Assembly: GCF_000244755.1 (NCBI RefSeq)
Contig: NZ_AHOO02000011.1
Span: 21,001-85,000, forward strand
Length of the DNA: 64,000 nt
From: Leptospira licerasiae serovar Varillal str. VAR 010
GTDB lineage: Bacteria; Spirochaetota; Leptospiria; Leptospirales; Leptospiraceae
Reading direction: 5' to 3'
The position numbers were made by a program, and so were the translations under genes. The notes beneath the pieces were generated by a model. The model searched no databases, was not told where the DNA came from, and saw only the letters and a list, made by a program, of their open reading frames with translations. Shown here one piece after another: positions 7,952 through 18,556 of the stretch. The stretch's first letter is position 1; every line of letters begins with the position of its first letter.

Positions 7952-9295
7952 ATGTTTGATCAGGAACCTTTCGGAGTTTTAGAAATTGAGAACCTTCTAC
8001 CTAACTTAAGAGGAGAAGGTACATTAGGAAAAAGAAAAATAGAGATCCCTTATTCTCTTCCGGGAGACGTATACGACGTATACAAGTTCGGAAAAAGAAA
8101 AGTGTTCTATAAATGGAACCCTACCCGCTTGGAACCGAGGGCTTCGTCTCCTAAATGCCCAAGTTTCGGAGAATGTGGAGGATGTTCCGGTCAACACCTT
8201 CTCTACCCTGACCAATTCAAATTAACATCCGAGCCGATCCTAAAAGGATTAGAAAATTTTAATACGATCCACAAAGGAACTTCTCCAGCCGAATCTTCTT
8301 ACTCTTACAGGAATCGTATGGACTTTGCAGTTTTTCCTGGGCGTGTCGTCGGCTTAAGGATGTCAGGAAATTTTAGAAGGATTGTGCCTATAAGTAATTG
8401 TTCCATTCAAACAGATTGGGCAAATTCCGAAATGCCTCTTTTTCAAAAACTTTTGGAATGTTTTCCGGAATTGGAATATGATCGCAAAAAAGAAACAGGT
8501 TATCTGAAATATCTCACTCTTCGCAAATCCGTCTTCAATGATGATTCCATGAGTATCCTAACTTTTACGGAAGACTTCAAGAATGAAGATCTGATGGACC
8601 GAGTAGCCGAAAAAGCAAAAGAGATCTTAAGCGCTAAAAATATAGTTTTCTGTTTCAACCGCAAAAAAGGCGAGATCTCGGCTTCCGGAGAAGCGTTAGC
8701 TATCCGAGGAAATATCTATCTGATAGAAGAGATCTGGGGTAAAAAATTTAAAATCCCTTTCGACGGATTCTTCCAGCCGAATCCGAAAGAATTCATTAAA
8801 ATTTTAGAATTTATCAGATCTAAGATTAAACCTGCGGAAAATCTCGCTGACCTTTTTTGTGGAAGCGGTTTTTTCTCCATTCTTTTCGGCGAAAATTTTT
8901 CCAGGATCTTAGGGATTGATATCATATCTTCTTCCGTTTCCGCGGGCGAAGAGTTCCTACAAGAGGTCTTCCCGGATAAAAAAATAGAATTTCTCGCGTT
9001 CGATTTATTTCACAAAAAAGGACTGGAAAGAATGTCTTCGGCAAATCTTCCTTGGAAGGATTCTGTAGTGATCGCGGACCCTCCCAGAAGCGGTCTTTCC
9101 CCCGAGTTGTGTGCCTTCTTAAATTCCAACCCTGTTTCCCAGCTTATTTATATTTCCTGTAATCCGGAAAATCTTTTGAGGGATGCCCGCATTCTGGAAG
9201 GATCCTACCAAATGGAGGAATTCCTACTCTGCGATCCATTCCCTCAGACTCCCCATCTGGAAGCAGTATCCATCTTCTCCCCTAAAAATCGCTGA
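7952..9295 (+). CDS. class I SAM-dependent RNA uracil-C5 methyltransferase, TrmA/RumA family
   Basis: 447 residues, normal length. It should methylate C5 of a uridine in rRNA or tRNA. A 4Fe-4S cluster motif is visible: C69, C75, C78 (PKCPSFGECGGCSGQ) and C150. The Rossmann SAM site is LADLFCGSGFF near residue 300. The DPPRSGLSP motif follows near 375, and the catalytic cysteine lies in ISCNPENL near 405. The N-terminal 60 residues would be the TRAM domain region. Which RNA position is modified (RumA, RumB or TrmA type) cannot be told by eye. Confidence 0.92.
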   Translation: MFDQEPFGVLEIENLLPNLRGEGTLGKRKIEIPYSLPGDVYDVYKFGKRKVFYKWNPTRLEPRASSPKCPSFGECGGCSGQHLLYPDQFKLTSEPILKGLENFNTIHKGTSPAESSYSYRNRMDFAVFPGRVVGLRMSGNFRRIVPISNCSIQTDWANSEMPLFQKLLECFPELEYDRKKETGYLKYLTLRKSVFNDDSMSILTFTEDFKNEDLMDRVAEKAKEILSAKNIVFCFNRKKGEISASGEALAIRGNIYLIEEIWGKKFKIPFDGFFQPNPKEFIKILEFIRSKIKPAENLADLFCGSGFFSILFGENFSRILGIDIISSSVSAGEEFLQEVFPDKKIEFLAFDLFHKKGLERMSSANLPWKDSVVIADPPRSGLSPELCAFLNSNPVSQLIYISCNPENLLRDARILEGSYQMEEFLLCDPFPQTPHLEAVSIFSPKNR

Positions 9296-9355
9296 AGGGA
9301 ATCCGATTTTTCTTCGATAATAAGTACCAAAGGTATACGAAACCGACAGGTGCCC

Positions 9356-10477
9356 ATGAAACGACTTTCTATCATTATTCTATCACTCTTAATTTTGGCG
9401 GTCTGGGGCTGTAATACCGTCATTATTCGTCCTTGGAATTCTCCGAACGCTCTCAAAACTTCCGAAAAGATCCGAGTCTTTTTAGGAAAGGCTGAATCCG
9501 ATCTGATGATCAAAGCGGATGGTGTGATTTTCGTATATGATGTGAACGATCTTCTGATCAAACGTGCTTACGATGCGGTTTCTTTGGACGCTAAAAAATT
9601 AAAAGCACCGATCCGCTTCGTTGCAGACAATCCCGGTTTGGAATATAAGGGAAGAAAGTTTAGAGGAGAAATTTTACTCCAACCTGATAAGAATGGTAAC
9701 GTTCTACTCATCAACAGAGTTCCCTTAGAAGAATATTTGTATTCAGTCGTTCCTTCCGAAGTTCCAGCAGGCTGGCCTACCGAAGCATTAAAAGCGCAAG
9801 CGATCTGTTCCAGGACTTATGCGATCAGAGAGATCCTGAATAAAAAAGATACTGCTTACGATGTGGAATCCACTGTGAATTCACAAGCCTACTCCGGTAT
9901 GGCGAAAGAGAATCCGAGAACCACTCAAGCCGTTCGAGATACCGAAGGCGTTCTTGCAGTTTATGAAGACGATCCTATCCATATGTTCTTTCATTCCAAT
10001 AGTGGAGGAAGAACAGAAACTCCAGACCAAGTTTGGGGAGGCAAAAGACTTCCGTACTTAGAATCTGTTCCGTCTAGATTTGATGAAGCAGGCGATAATT
10101 TCGTTTGGAAAGAAATTTTAAACCAAGATAAAATGGACCAAACTCTTTCTTCCTTAGGCGTTGGTTCTATCCAATCTGTCCAAGTTCTTTCCAGAACTCC
10201 TTCCGGTAGAGTGGATCTTTTGGAAGTGATCGGTAAACAAGGCACTTCTAAAATTAAAGGTAAAGAATTCCGCAACTTACTCGGAACTTCAGTCAAGTCT
10301 CTTCGTTTCGGTATCAAAAGAGAAAGTGAAGGATTTCTGATCAAGGGGATGGGTGCTGGCCATGGCGTGGGCCTAAGCCAATGGGGAAGTTTTGGCATGG
10401 CGAAACAGAATTTTACGTACGCGGAAATCATTCGTCATTATTACCAAGGGATTGAATTCGCGAGAATTACTAGGTAA
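9356..10477 (+). CDS. SpoIID/LytB domain lipoprotein
   Basis: 373 residues. I chose the ATG at 9356 over the in-frame GTG at 9350 because AGG lies five bases before it. The signal ends in LAVWGCN, a lipobox. The SpoIID/LytB domain covers roughly residues 110-370: [42 protein letters not shown] and a C-terminal [17 protein letters not shown]. In sporulators SpoIID is a peptidoglycan lytic transglycosylase. In a non-sporulating spirochaete it presumably trims glycan strands or modifies an amidase. The essential glutamate region PSEVPAGW is intact. Confidence 0.92.
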   Translation: MKRLSIIILSLLILAVWGCNTVIIRPWNSPNALKTSEKIRVFLGKAESDLMIKADGVIFVYDVNDLLIKRAYDAVSLDAKKLKAPIRFVADNPGLEYKGRKFRGEILLQPDKNGNVLLINRVPLEEYLYSVVPSEVPAGWPTEALKAQAICSRTYAIREILNKKDTAYDVESTVNSQAYSGMAKENPRTTQAVRDTEGVLAVYEDDPIHMFFHSNSGGRTETPDQVWGGKRLPYLESVPSRFDEAGDNFVWKEILNQDKMDQTLSSLGVGSIQSVQVLSRTPSGRVDLLEVIGKQGTSKIKGKEFRNLLGTSVKSLRFGIKRESEGFLIKGMGAGHGVGLSQWGSFGMAKQNFTYAEIIRHYYQGIEFARITR

Positions 10478-10857
10478 GAGGCGCAGAGAATATTGAGCCT
10501 CTGAGGGTTGGTCACACAGAGCTGCAAAGATTCCCACGCAGAGACGCTGAGCCGCAGAGAAAAGCCGGGAAGGTTTTTATATGCGGTGTTGGAATTCCTA
10601 CATTTCCCTTTATCTCCGCGCCTTTGTGTCTCTGTGTGAGAAAAAACTCAGTGTTCTTTACGAACTACATGCAAACCTATCGTTTGTCCCCGAACTTATT
10701 TTAAATCTATAAAACCATTATATAATCTAAGAATCCATCACTCACCCTCTCCGCGTCTTTGCGGCTCTGCGTGAAAATTTCTTTGCGTCTCGTTGCCCTT
10801 TGTGTCTCTGTGTGAATATTCCCTTGCTTCTTCTACTAAAGAAAACAAAATAGGATC
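10478..10857. repeat. intergenic region filled with an inverted, degenerate CGCAGAG-type repeat
   Basis: This 380-base gap carries no gene. Its left part has ACGCAGAGACGCTGAGCCGC (near 10534-10553). Its right part has the complementary type TCTTTGCGGCTCTGCGTGA (near 10755-10773). In addition CACACAGAG near 10513 is matched by CTCTGTGTG near 10630 and again near 10811. The halves could fold into a long imperfect hairpin. The same family occurs at 47262-47452. The middle is ordinary AT-rich sequence and contains GTTGGAATTCCTACA near 10585. Origin is unknown; it looks like a dispersed non-coding element. Confidence 0.75.
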
Positions 10858-11565
10858 ATGTCGAATCCGACAAACAAGATCACCATCCGAAATCTAACCA
10901 AGTCCTATATAAACGGAAAACAAAACTTCCCTGTCCTGAAAGGGATCAACATAGATGTTCCGGATACATTTTTAACTTTGATGGGCCCATCGGGTTCGGG
11001 TAAATCCACATTTTTGAATATTCTCTCCGGGATTGACCAAGCTGATTCCGGAGAAGTTTGGATCGGCGGAAAAAATCTAAGCAATTTTACGGAACAGGAA
11101 CTCACAGAATACCGCAGGAATGAGACCGGGATCATATTCCAATTTTTTCACCTTCTTCCTTACTTAAACGCTTTAGAGAATGTAGCTTTACCTTTATACA
11201 TCTCCGGTTTGGGAAAATCAAAAGCAAGAGAGATCGCAAAAGAAGCATTGGAAAAGGTGGATCTAACCCATCGCACCAAACATAAACCGGACGAACTTTC
11301 CGGTGGAGAACAACAGAGGGTTGCGATTGCAAGAGCGCTTGCAAAACGTCCGAGTATCGTTTTGGCGGATGAACCTACCGGAAATTTAGATACATATCAC
11401 GCTCATAAAATTTTAGAACTTCTATTAGAATTGCAAGAAAAGGAAAAGTTTTCCCTATTCATCGTAACTCATGACAAGGAGATCGGAGAAAAAGGAAAGG
11501 TCCGACTCAAGATGAAGGACGGACTCATCTTACCGGAACAAAACCCTGCCCTGGATCTTGTATGA
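10858..11565 (+). CDS. ABC transporter ATP-binding protein, LolD/MacB type
   Basis: 235 residues. Walker [10 protein letters not shown] near residue 42, Q-loop [17 protein letters not shown], signature [14 protein letters not shown] near 147, Walker [13 protein letters not shown] near 168, and the switch histidine in VTHD. These are the motifs of the MacB/LolD/FtsE family, which powers lipoprotein release, peptide export or mechanotransmission. It overlaps the permease gene by four bases (ATGA), so it forms a coupled pair. The substrate is not visible. Confidence 0.93.
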   Translation: MSNPTNKITIRNLTKSYINGKQNFPVLKGINIDVPDTFLTLMGPSGSGKSTFLNILSGIDQADSGEVWIGGKNLSNFTEQELTEYRRNETGIIFQFFHLLPYLNALENVALPLYISGLGKSKAREIAKEALEKVDLTHRTKHKPDELSGGEQQRVAIARALAKRPSIVLADEPTGNLDTYHAHKILELLLELQEKEKFSLFIVTHDKEIGEKGKVRLKMKDGLILPEQNPALDLV

Positions 11566-14069
11566 ATTTATACCTCTTATTTTTGTACGAATATTTTAAG
11601 ACTCATCTTCCTAGATTTATATTCGCACTTTTAGGAATTTCTTTGGGGGTGGGCCTATTCTTATCCACTACGAGCAATGCAAACAAAGCGGAAAAATCTC
11701 TGATCGATTTTTCCATGGGATACTTAAAAGGAGATTTTAATTTAAAAATTTCCTCAAATAGGCCAGGCCAAAGTTTGGATTGGCAAATCCTTTCTCAGAT
11801 ACATTCTCATCATGATCTCAAAAATATTTCAGCAATCAGACCTAGAATACAACAAGAAGGAATTTCATCGGATAATCTGAGAGTTCTATATATGGGAATG
11901 GATCTTACCAAAGAACATTTGGGAATTCCTTTAAAGGAAGATATCGGTTCAGAAACTTCCGGTCCATTAGAAAAAACGTATGTATCCAAGTCTTTAGCGG
12001 AGAAATTTAAAGGCGCCCCCTTTAGCCTATTGTTAAACGGAAAAAACTGGGAGTTTAAAAATTACGTTCCGGTGGATATGGAAGGCGGTTTTCTGATCAT
12101 TGAAGATATTTCCCTGATCCAAGAAAAGCTCGGAGATATCCAAGGCGCGGATTATCTTCTTTTAAAATCTTCCGATACGGACCTTTCACGTATAAAAGAA
12201 AACTTGCAGCGGATCTTAGGATCGAATGTCAAAATAGAAACTTCAGAAGAGATCCAAGAAAAATCCGCGAATGCACTTCGTTCTTTTCAATTAAATCTAC
12301 TTATCATTTCTTTTATCTCGCTATTGATCGCATTCTTCATGGTATCGAACACCATGACCGGTTTGTATTTGAGCAGAGAAAGAGAACTAGGGATCTTAAG
12401 GACATTAGGATTGGACGTTAGATCCTCTATTTTTCTTTTTTTAAGCCAGTCGGTCTTACTAGGAAGTATAGGAACCGTTTTAGGGATCGTATTTGGGATA
12501 TTTTTCTCCGGTTTGGATTTTTTCCGTCCCGAATCAGGGCTTGTAGATAAAAATATATTATCCACTTACAGTTCTATTTCTCTTTCCGATTTGGGTCTTG
12601 CTGGGGGGCTCGGGATCTTGGGTTCGGTCATTTCCTCCGTGTATCCTGCGATCCGAGCCGGGAAGGTCCCTCCCCTTTCTATCTTAAGAGATTCTCAGAA
12701 AGATAAAAGGCAGATCCCAAATTCCAGACTGGCAATTTACGGTGGAATCATATTTTTTTCTTCTTTAGGGATCTCTAATATTCCTTCTCCTTGGAAACTC
12801 CCTCTGCCCGGTTTGCTGGGAGTGGGAGGTGTTACTATCGGGATCACATTCGCTTTTCCTTATCTTCTTTCCTTATTCAGTTCCGGTGTTTCCAAAATTC
12901 TGGACAGAAGCGACAAAAGTTTTCCTTTTTTCAGGATCGGCCTGGAAGAATTAAAAGAAAATCCGGGAAGGAATACTTTGACTGCGGCAACAGTGATGCT
13001 TGCGGTTTCTTTAGTCTTATGCCTGACCATTCTTACCGACAGTTATAAAAAATCACTGAATGATTGGGTAGATTCGGAATATCCTTCGGACTTTACGATC
13101 ATCAACGATCGATTCTTTCATTCAGGTATCCATGGAGGAGTCCCCAAAGATCTTCCCGAAAAGATCAGAGAGTTGGGAGTAAGCTCATATTTGGACGGAT
13201 TTTTGGTAAATACTTCGTTTGAAACCGACAAAGGGAACTTTATCATTCACGCTTACGATTTTTCCGTTTATCAGGATAAACCGGAAAGAATAGAGAACGA
13301 AGTAAAAGAAGAAACGGATATTTTAATTTCTTCGAACATGGCGCATTTAAAAAAGCTGAAAGTGGGAGATGTGTTGGTTTCCCAAACCCCTTTCGGTAAA
13401 AAAGATTTTCGCATTAAAGGTATTAAGGAGCATTTTTTCTCGGAAAAAGGAACTGTGATGATGGATATCCGTTCCTATGAGAAAAACTTCGAAGTTAAGA
13501 CTATTAACTCTATTAAACTTTTCTTAAAAAAGGAATATTCAGGCTCTTCAGGCATGGAATATTCCAAAAAGAAAATTTTGGATTTTCTGAATTCAGATCC
13601 CAAATACAAAGATTTGATCTTGCTTGATTCAACACAACTCAGGGAAATTTATCTTTACGAGATCAATAAGGTATTCAGAGTTTTGGATTCCCTGAAAGCG
13701 ACCGCCATTCTGATATCCGTCATTTCCCTCCTTTCTTCTCTGGTCCATACATTATACGATAAACGTAGGATCTTAGGTCTTCTCAAATATTTAGGAGCAT
13801 CTCAGGATCAGCTTGGGACTATCCTCAAAACAGAGTCGGTTTATTTGACAGGATTCGGTGCGTTCTTCGGGATCATCTCTTCCCTGATCATGTCCCCCAT
13901 CATCCTTTATGTGGTTAATAAGAACGCCTTCGGTTGGACCTTAACCTTCTCATTTTTACCGGAAACCCCGATATTTATCCTGATTTTTGCGCCTATCTTA
14001 GGTTGGGTTTCCGCCGTTTATCCTTTACGTTTATTGAGAAAAATGAGCTTCCAGCTCAGTCCTGAATAA
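11562..14069 (+). CDS. FtsX-like ABC permease (MacB/LolC-E superfamily)
   Basis: 835 residues. An N-terminal membrane helix ([14 protein letters not shown]) is followed by a periplasmic domain (about 45-240). Three helices with the FtsX pattern [19 protein letters not shown] come next. A second set follows: a helix near 470, another soluble domain, and C-terminal helices with [18 protein letters not shown]. The duplicated layout matches large two-FtsX-domain permeases, longer than LolC/E (about 400). With the ATPase it probably extracts a lipid or lipoprotein from the inner membrane. No separate adaptor gene is adjacent. Confidence 0.88.
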   Translation: MNLYLLFLYEYFKTHLPRFIFALLGISLGVGLFLSTTSNANKAEKSLIDFSMGYLKGDFNLKISSNRPGQSLDWQILSQIHSHHDLKNISAIRPRIQQEGISSDNLRVLYMGMDLTKEHLGIPLKEDIGSETSGPLEKTYVSKSLAEKFKGAPFSLLLNGKNWEFKNYVPVDMEGGFLIIEDISLIQEKLGDIQGADYLLLKSSDTDLSRIKENLQRILGSNVKIETSEEIQEKSANALRSFQLNLLIISFISLLIAFFMVSNTMTGLYLSRERELGILRTLGLDVRSSIFLFLSQSVLLGSIGTVLGIVFGIFFSGLDFFRPESGLVDKNILSTYSSISLSDLGLAGGLGILGSVISSVYPAIRAGKVPPLSILRDSQKDKRQIPNSRLAIYGGIIFFSSLGISNIPSPWKLPLPGLLGVGGVTIGITFAFPYLLSLFSSGVSKILDRSDKSFPFFRIGLEELKENPGRNTLTAATVMLAVSLVLCLTILTDSYKKSLNDWVDSEYPSDFTIINDRFFHSGIHGGVPKDLPEKIRELGVSSYLDGFLVNTSFETDKGNFIIHAYDFSVYQDKPERIENEVKEETDILISSNMAHLKKLKVGDVLVSQTPFGKKDFRIKGIKEHFFSEKGTVMMDIRSYEKNFEVKTINSIKLFLKKEYSGSSGMEYSKKKILDFLNSDPKYKDLILLDSTQLREIYLYEINKVFRVLDSLKATAILISVISLLSSLVHTLYDKRRILGLLKYLGASQDQLGTILKTESVYLTGFGAFFGIISSLIMSPIILYVVNKNAFGWTLTFSFLPETPIFILIFAPILGWVSAVYPLRLLRKMSFQLSPE

Positions 14070-14118
14070 GGAAAACTATCTTGATTCCCAGCTGCCTGTA
14101 AGTAAGTTATTCCTTCGA

Positions 14119-15069
14119 ATGGCTACTCAGCTAGAAATCGCCCTGGAACTTGCGGAAGAGATCAAAAAGATCAATATGCAGGAAGACAATCGGATTCCTA
14201 CTTCCGATTCTTTTTTGAAAGATATGATCGCATTCTTTTCCAGGGATGTACATGAGATCCGACAAACCCTGGAAATGCTCAGGGAAGCTAAGTATATTTT
14301 TATCATTAAGATTGTTCTTCCGGAACAGTCCAAAAACGCCAGGGATCAAGACCAGGGAGTAGACGCTTATATCTACGCGGACCTTAAGATCGTAAACGAA
14401 CTGAAAGGCTTTGCGGAGAAAAAATTGGAGAAGGCCTACGAGGCAACTTACTATAAAAGAAAATCTCCCTTCCAGATCACTAGAGAATTATTTCCCAAGA
14501 TCAAAGAACATAATAACACTCCTCTGGGAAGGTTTATCAATATTGCGGTGATGCTGGAAGAATACCAAAGAGTTCTTACGGCGGCTCCCAACGACTACGA
14601 CGATAATCGACGCAGAAATTTATTATCTGAGTTACTGGAAAGAAGTGGGACTCCGGTTACTGTTGCGAGAGATATTCCGGATTATGAAATCACATCTTTG
14701 GGCGGGGGAAGCGGTTCTCCTTTAGGTCATAAAAGAGCGGCTGACGCAGTCGCATCTAACGAGGTCTCTTTTAATCCTAAAAGCCCTTGGTCCAGACTTA
14801 CTTCCAAGTTTTCGGCGGAATTTTTAATTCGTATTCATTTGAGAAAATACGAATTCGATACGGTGCGCAAACTGATACTAAGCGGAAAGTTAGTCAACTT
14901 CGAAGATCTAAAGTATGTAAGAGATAGCGTCCAGACTATGGAGAACCATGTGCACTTGGACCCTCTACTGCGAAATTTTACGGAAGAGATGACCGAGTTA
15001 AGAAGGCTTGCTCAGAAAAAAATGAATATCCTGAAAGGAATCACCAATTCAGGATCTATCCAAAGTTAA
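14119..15069 (+). CDS. conserved hypothetical cytoplasmic protein
   Basis: 316 residues, soluble, mainly helical, no signal. The first 80 residues (for example TSDSFLKDMIAFFSRDVHEI) look like a winged-helix-like or adaptor fold, but I cannot name a family. A middle segment with glycines and serines (SLGGGSGSPLGHKRAAD, near 195-210) looks like a linker between two domains. The start ATG has no clear ribosome site. It converges on the next gene with a four-base overlap. Function unknown. Confidence 0.7.
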   Translation: MATQLEIALELAEEIKKINMQEDNRIPTSDSFLKDMIAFFSRDVHEIRQTLEMLREAKYIFIIKIVLPEQSKNARDQDQGVDAYIYADLKIVNELKGFAEKKLEKAYEATYYKRKSPFQITRELFPKIKEHNNTPLGRFINIAVMLEEYQRVLTAAPNDYDDNRRRNLLSELLERSGTPVTVARDIPDYEITSLGGGSGSPLGHKRAADAVASNEVSFNPKSPWSRLTSKFSAEFLIRIHLRKYEFDTVRKLILSGKLVNFEDLKYVRDSVQTMENHVHLDPLLRNFTEEMTELRRLAQKKMNILKGITNSGSIQS

Positions 15070-15776
15070 ACCCACTCGAAATATCGAGCGATAAAAACGA
15101 TCAGCAATATCACTAAGATAAAGATATAACGTCTTCTTGCGGAATATCCCGTGTCCATTCTATCTTTAGGAAAATAGATCATAAACAAAAGCGCGTTCGC
15201 TACGAATACTATAAAGAGAGCATCTTGTTTTTCTTTCCAATAGCCGCTTCCAAAGGCGATTGCAGCTCCTATCGAAGGGAGAAATGCGATTAACGATTTC
15301 CAACTTAGGACCTTAGTATCTTCTTCGAAAACTTTCGCCTTTTTGCCGGACTTCTTTTCTAATTCGATTAAGAACTGATCCATATTCTCTATATTTAATA
15401 TAGGGATATAAGTTCCTTGTTTAGAGATTAGCAAGATCCTTTCATAACCGCGAAATCTATCCTTTTCTATACTTTCCAGATCGCGAAATTCGAACTCCAT
15501 ACATTGGCCTTTCGCGTTCCATTGTTTTAAGGAAGAAGAATCCAATTCAACTTTGGCGCCTTCCAAAACTTTTAACTGCCTTCTATAATTTTTCAAAAGA
15601 AGAAGTATAAGTACTCCGCTCAAAAGCAAATACATGGAAAGAAATGCGGATCTTTTGTCCAATTCCACCTGAACGAAACTTACGCCGATGAATATTACAA
15701 AGACCGAAAGCACAAGTCCGGTGCGGATCAGCAGCTTTTTCTTAAAAACGGGGGAATCGTATTTGAATACGGACAT
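15066..15776 (-). CDS. hypothetical membrane protein
   Basis: 236 residues. Two membrane helices lie at the N-terminus (VLSVFVIFIGVSFVQV and MYLLLSGVLILLLL). A soluble middle part follows, near residues 70-155, with the PH-like pattern ERILLISKQGTYIPIL. Three more hydrophobic segments come at the end, terminating in LLIVFIARYFEWV. The layout resembles small bacterial PH-domain membrane proteins, but this is only an impression. It starts inside the stop codon of pyrE (TAATG), so it is translated with it. Confidence 0.65.
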   Translation of the reverse strand: MSVFKYDSPVFKKKLLIRTGLVLSVFVIFIGVSFVQVELDKRSAFLSMYLLLSGVLILLLLKNYRRQLKVLEGAKVELDSSSLKQWNAKGQCMEFEFRDLESIEKDRFRGYERILLISKQGTYIPILNIENMDQFLIELEKKSGKKAKVFEEDTKVLSWKSLIAFLPSIGAAIAFGSGYWKEKQDALFIVFVANALLFMIYFPKDRMDTGYSARRRYIFILVILLIVFIARYFEWV

Positions 15777-16333
15777 TAATCTAAACTTCCGAATTCGGAT
15801 TTTTTAAATAAAGGGAAAACTTTGATCCCTTCTTCTTCTATCGCTTTTCTTCCGCCTTCCTCTCTGTCCAAAATGCAGATACAAGCTCTCACTTCCAGTC
15901 CGGCATCCCTCAAACTTTTGATTGCTTGCAAAGTAGAACCTCCGGTAGTGATCACGTCATCCACAACCACACAGGATTTGACCGCGTTCACTCCGCCTTC
16001 TACCAGGTTTTTGGTACCGTGTTCTTTGGCTTGTTTTCGAACGATAAGCGGAAACACATTCTTGGATTGTTTACGATATTCCAAAGCGATTCCGAAACAG
16101 ATCGGATCTGCTCCCATTGTGAGACCGCCAAAGGCTTCTTCATTATCCAGACCGGATTCCGGGAGATGTTTTTCCACAATATACTTACAAAGTAATTCCA
16201 ATCTTTGAGGATGGAGAGTGATTTCCTTACAATTAAAATAATGCCTGGATTTTCTACCACTAGCCAGAGTAAACGGTTCTTCTCGGAAACGATAGGCGTG
16301 GGTTTGAATGAGTTGAAACAATTCTTCCCTCAA
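15776..16333 (-). CDS. pyrE: orotate phosphoribosyltransferase
   Basis: 185 residues. It joins orotate and PRPP to make OMP in pyrimidine synthesis. Visible motifs: FTLASGRKSRHYFNCKE near residue 21, GGLTMGADPI near 70, the catalytic-loop segment RKQAKEHGTKNLVEG near 98-112, and the PRPP loop VVVDDVITTGGSTLQA near 122. Length is slightly short of the usual 200-215 but all motifs are there. It is the first gene of a two-gene unit with the membrane protein downstream, and it is divergent from the desaturase. Confidence 0.93.
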   Translation of the reverse strand: MREELFQLIQTHAYRFREEPFTLASGRKSRHYFNCKEITLHPQRLELLCKYIVEKHLPESGLDNEEAFGGLTMGADPICFGIALEYRKQSKNVFPLIVRKQAKEHGTKNLVEGGVNAVKSCVVVDDVITTGGSTLQAIKSLRDAGLEVRACICILDREEGGRKAIEEEGIKVFPLFKKSEFGSLD

Positions 16334-16508
16334 AGCGGATCTCCCTCGGGCAAGGCCCGGAATCCCATAATAGTAGAAACTCCTCAGGAAAAAACAGATT
16401 TTTGAGCCTTATCGCGGCCTGCAGGAAAAATTCTAAATTTCCGAATTTTTTCGCAACCTGGGTCCTCGATTCCGCTCTTATCATAAAAACCAAGACGGGA
16501 AAGCCGAC

Positions 16509-17597
16509 ATGGAACAAACGAAAAAGAAATACGCATTGAAGACCACAATCTTCTTAATAGCGACTCCGATCATCGGGGTCATTGGGACGGGTGCCTTATT
16601 ATTTACCAGAGGTATTCCATTAAACACATGGCTTGTGTATCTATTTATGACCGCAGCTACGGGACTAGCGATCACCGGGGGATACCACCGTCTGTTTTCG
16701 CATAGAGCTTACAAAGCTTCTTTACCGGTAAAACTCTTTTATATTCTTTTCGGAGCGGCTGCGTTCCAACAATCAGTGATCGAATGGAGTTCCGACCATA
16801 GGATTCACCATAGATTCGTAGATAAGGAAGAAGATCCTTATGCGATCACGAAAGGATTCTGGTACGCTCATATTCTATGGTTATTCGAGAATAGGGACCA
16901 TAGAACTCCGGTTAACGTGAACGATCTTTACGAAGACAAATGGGTGAAATTCCAAGACGATCATTATTATCCGATCGCTATTTTCATGGGATTTATCTTC
17001 CCTACTCTTCTTTGCGCTCTTTGGGGAGATGCGTTAGGTGGTTTATTATTGGCAGGTTCTTTAAGAATTGCGGTCAACCACCATATGACATTCTTTATCA
17101 ATTCCTTGGCACATTATAAAGGAGATCAACCTTTCTCAGATAAACATACTGCTAAGGACAATTGGATCATAGCATTGTTCACTTTTGGCGAAGGATATCA
17201 TAACTTCCACCACGAGTTTCAAGCGGATTACAGAAACGGAATTCGTTGGTTCGATTACGATCCGACCAAATGGTTGATCAATACCTTTGCATTCTTCGGT
17301 TTAGCTAGCGATAGAAAAACTATCTCTGAAGAACAGATCCTGCGTAAAAAGATGGTGATGGAGGAGAAGGCTTTACGTAACAAATTAGAAGCTAAATCCC
17401 AAACCTTAAACCAAGGATTCGAAGAAAGATTAGAAGCTCTGCGTAATTCCGTTCAGGAATCCCAAGCAAGAATGATCAATTTAAAATCTGTAAAAGAAGA
17501 AGCAGGTAAAAAAGCAGTCAAAGAAGCCGAATCGGAATACAAAGTGGCGTTGAACACTTGGAAAAGATTCGTTTCCGGAGATCTAGCACCGGTCTGA
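16509..17597 (+). CDS. acyl-lipid/acyl-CoA delta-9-type fatty acid desaturase
   Basis: 362 residues. The three histidine boxes of membrane desaturases are present: HRLFSH near residue 61, HRIHHR near 97 and HNFHHEF near 236. They bind the di-iron centre that inserts a cis double bond. Four membrane helices surround them. From about residue 280 to the end there is an unusual charged, helical tail (KMVMEEKALRNKLEAKSQTL onward) with coiled-coil character. The core desaturase is complete without it. The gene stands alone, with a clear terminator downstream. Confidence 0.9.
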   Translation: MEQTKKKYALKTTIFLIATPIIGVIGTGALLFTRGIPLNTWLVYLFMTAATGLAITGGYHRLFSHRAYKASLPVKLFYILFGAAAFQQSVIEWSSDHRIHHRFVDKEEDPYAITKGFWYAHILWLFENRDHRTPVNVNDLYEDKWVKFQDDHYYPIAIFMGFIFPTLLCALWGDALGGLLLAGSLRIAVNHHMTFFINSLAHYKGDQPFSDKHTAKDNWIIALFTFGEGYHNFHHEFQADYRNGIRWFDYDPTKWLINTFAFFGLASDRKTISEEQILRKKMVMEEKALRNKLEAKSQTLNQGFEERLEALRNSVQESQARMINLKSVKEEAGKKAVKEAESEYKVALNTWKRFVSGDLAPV

Positions 17598-17622
17598 TAT
17601 TATTCCCAGTACCTGATCCATT

Positions 17623-17647
17623 GCCCTCCTTCGGGAGGGCCTTTTTC
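17623..17647 (+). terminator. rho-independent terminator
   Basis: GCCCTCC (17623-17629) pairs with GGAGGGC (17634-17640) around TTCG, followed by CTTTTTC. It ends the desaturase transcript and sits just before the end of the leftward transglutaminase gene. Confidence 0.85.
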
Positions 17648-17650
17648 ATT

Positions 17651-18556
17651 TTAGATATGATTTCCTAAATGTGTAGGATCTCCTAACTGAGAGACATCCA
17701 CTTCCACCTTCAATTTATGCTTCCCACCCCCGAATAAGATCCCTTTCAAAGGAGACACATCCGAGAAATCGCGCCCCATAGATGTATGAATATATTCGTC
17801 GGTGATCGCTTTTCCGTTCGTAGGATCGAAATCGAACCAACCTTGTCCGGGGCAATACACTGAGATCCAAGCATGAGTAGCATCGCTTCCTCTTAACTTA
17901 GGTTTTCCAGGAGGTGGATAGGTTTCAATATAACCGGATACATACTTACAAGGTAAGCCCAAAGAACGGAATGCTGCCACTGAAAGATGGGTGAAGTCCT
18001 GGCAGACTCCTTCCTTTTTTTCCAAGACCTCGTCCAGAGGAGTATAGATATGAGTGCTTCCCGCCTTGAACTTAAAATCTTCTCTGAATCTTTTTACATA
18101 TTCCAAAACAGATTCCAAATAAGGACGATCCATCGGCAGGTATTTTTGTAAAAAATCCTTATAAGAAACGGATCGACTCACAAAGGCGGAGTCGCCAACG
18201 AATTCCATGGCTTCTATATCTTCTTTTTCGGTAACCGTTTTCAACTTTTGTAATATTTCGGAGGTTGTAATCGAGATTTGATCTTTTTTCTTGTCCGGCT
18301 CGGAAGTGAAAACCTTTGCTTCTGCAGTCACGGACAAAATATTATGTGGGGTTTCTACTGCAAAAGAGTATACCGTATTCCCGAAATAGTCCGTTCTGAA
18401 TTCTGTATATTTAGGTTTAGGAAGTATTTCTATCCGGAATTCCCTACAAATTTGTCTTTCATTGGAAGTAGGACAAAGATGGGCCAAATTCAAACAATGA
18501 GAAACTTCCTTTTCGTAAGTATAATGGGTCAAGTGACGAACGGAATACTCAGCCAT
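17651..18556 (-). CDS. transglutaminase-like cysteine peptidase/ligase (short type)
   Basis: 301 residues from the ATG at 18556, which has GGGAGGA four bases upstream; a longer open frame to 18610 is not needed. The N-terminal bacterial transglutaminase domain (HLTHYTYEKEV) is followed by the core with catalytic C185 (EGVCQDFTHL), H228 (ATHAWISVY) and D244 (DFDPTNG). Such proteins accompany circularly permuted ATP-grasp and alpha-E proteins and are thought to cut or form amide bonds. The start overlaps the end of the ATP-grasp/alpha-E gene by eight bases. It is the last gene of the leftward block. Confidence 0.92.
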   Translation of the reverse strand: MAEYSVRHLTHYTYEKEVSHCLNLAHLCPTSNERQICREFRIEILPKPKYTEFRTDYFGNTVYSFAVETPHNILSVTAEAKVFTSEPDKKKDQISITTSEILQKLKTVTEKEDIEAMEFVGDSAFVSRSVSYKDFLQKYLPMDRPYLESVLEYVKRFREDFKFKAGSTHIYTPLDEVLEKKEGVCQDFTHLSVAAFRSLGLPCKYVSGYIETYPPPGKPKLRGSDATHAWISVYCPGQGWFDFDPTNGKAITDEYIHTSMGRDFSDVSPLKGILFGGGKHKLKVEVDVSQLGDPTHLGNHI

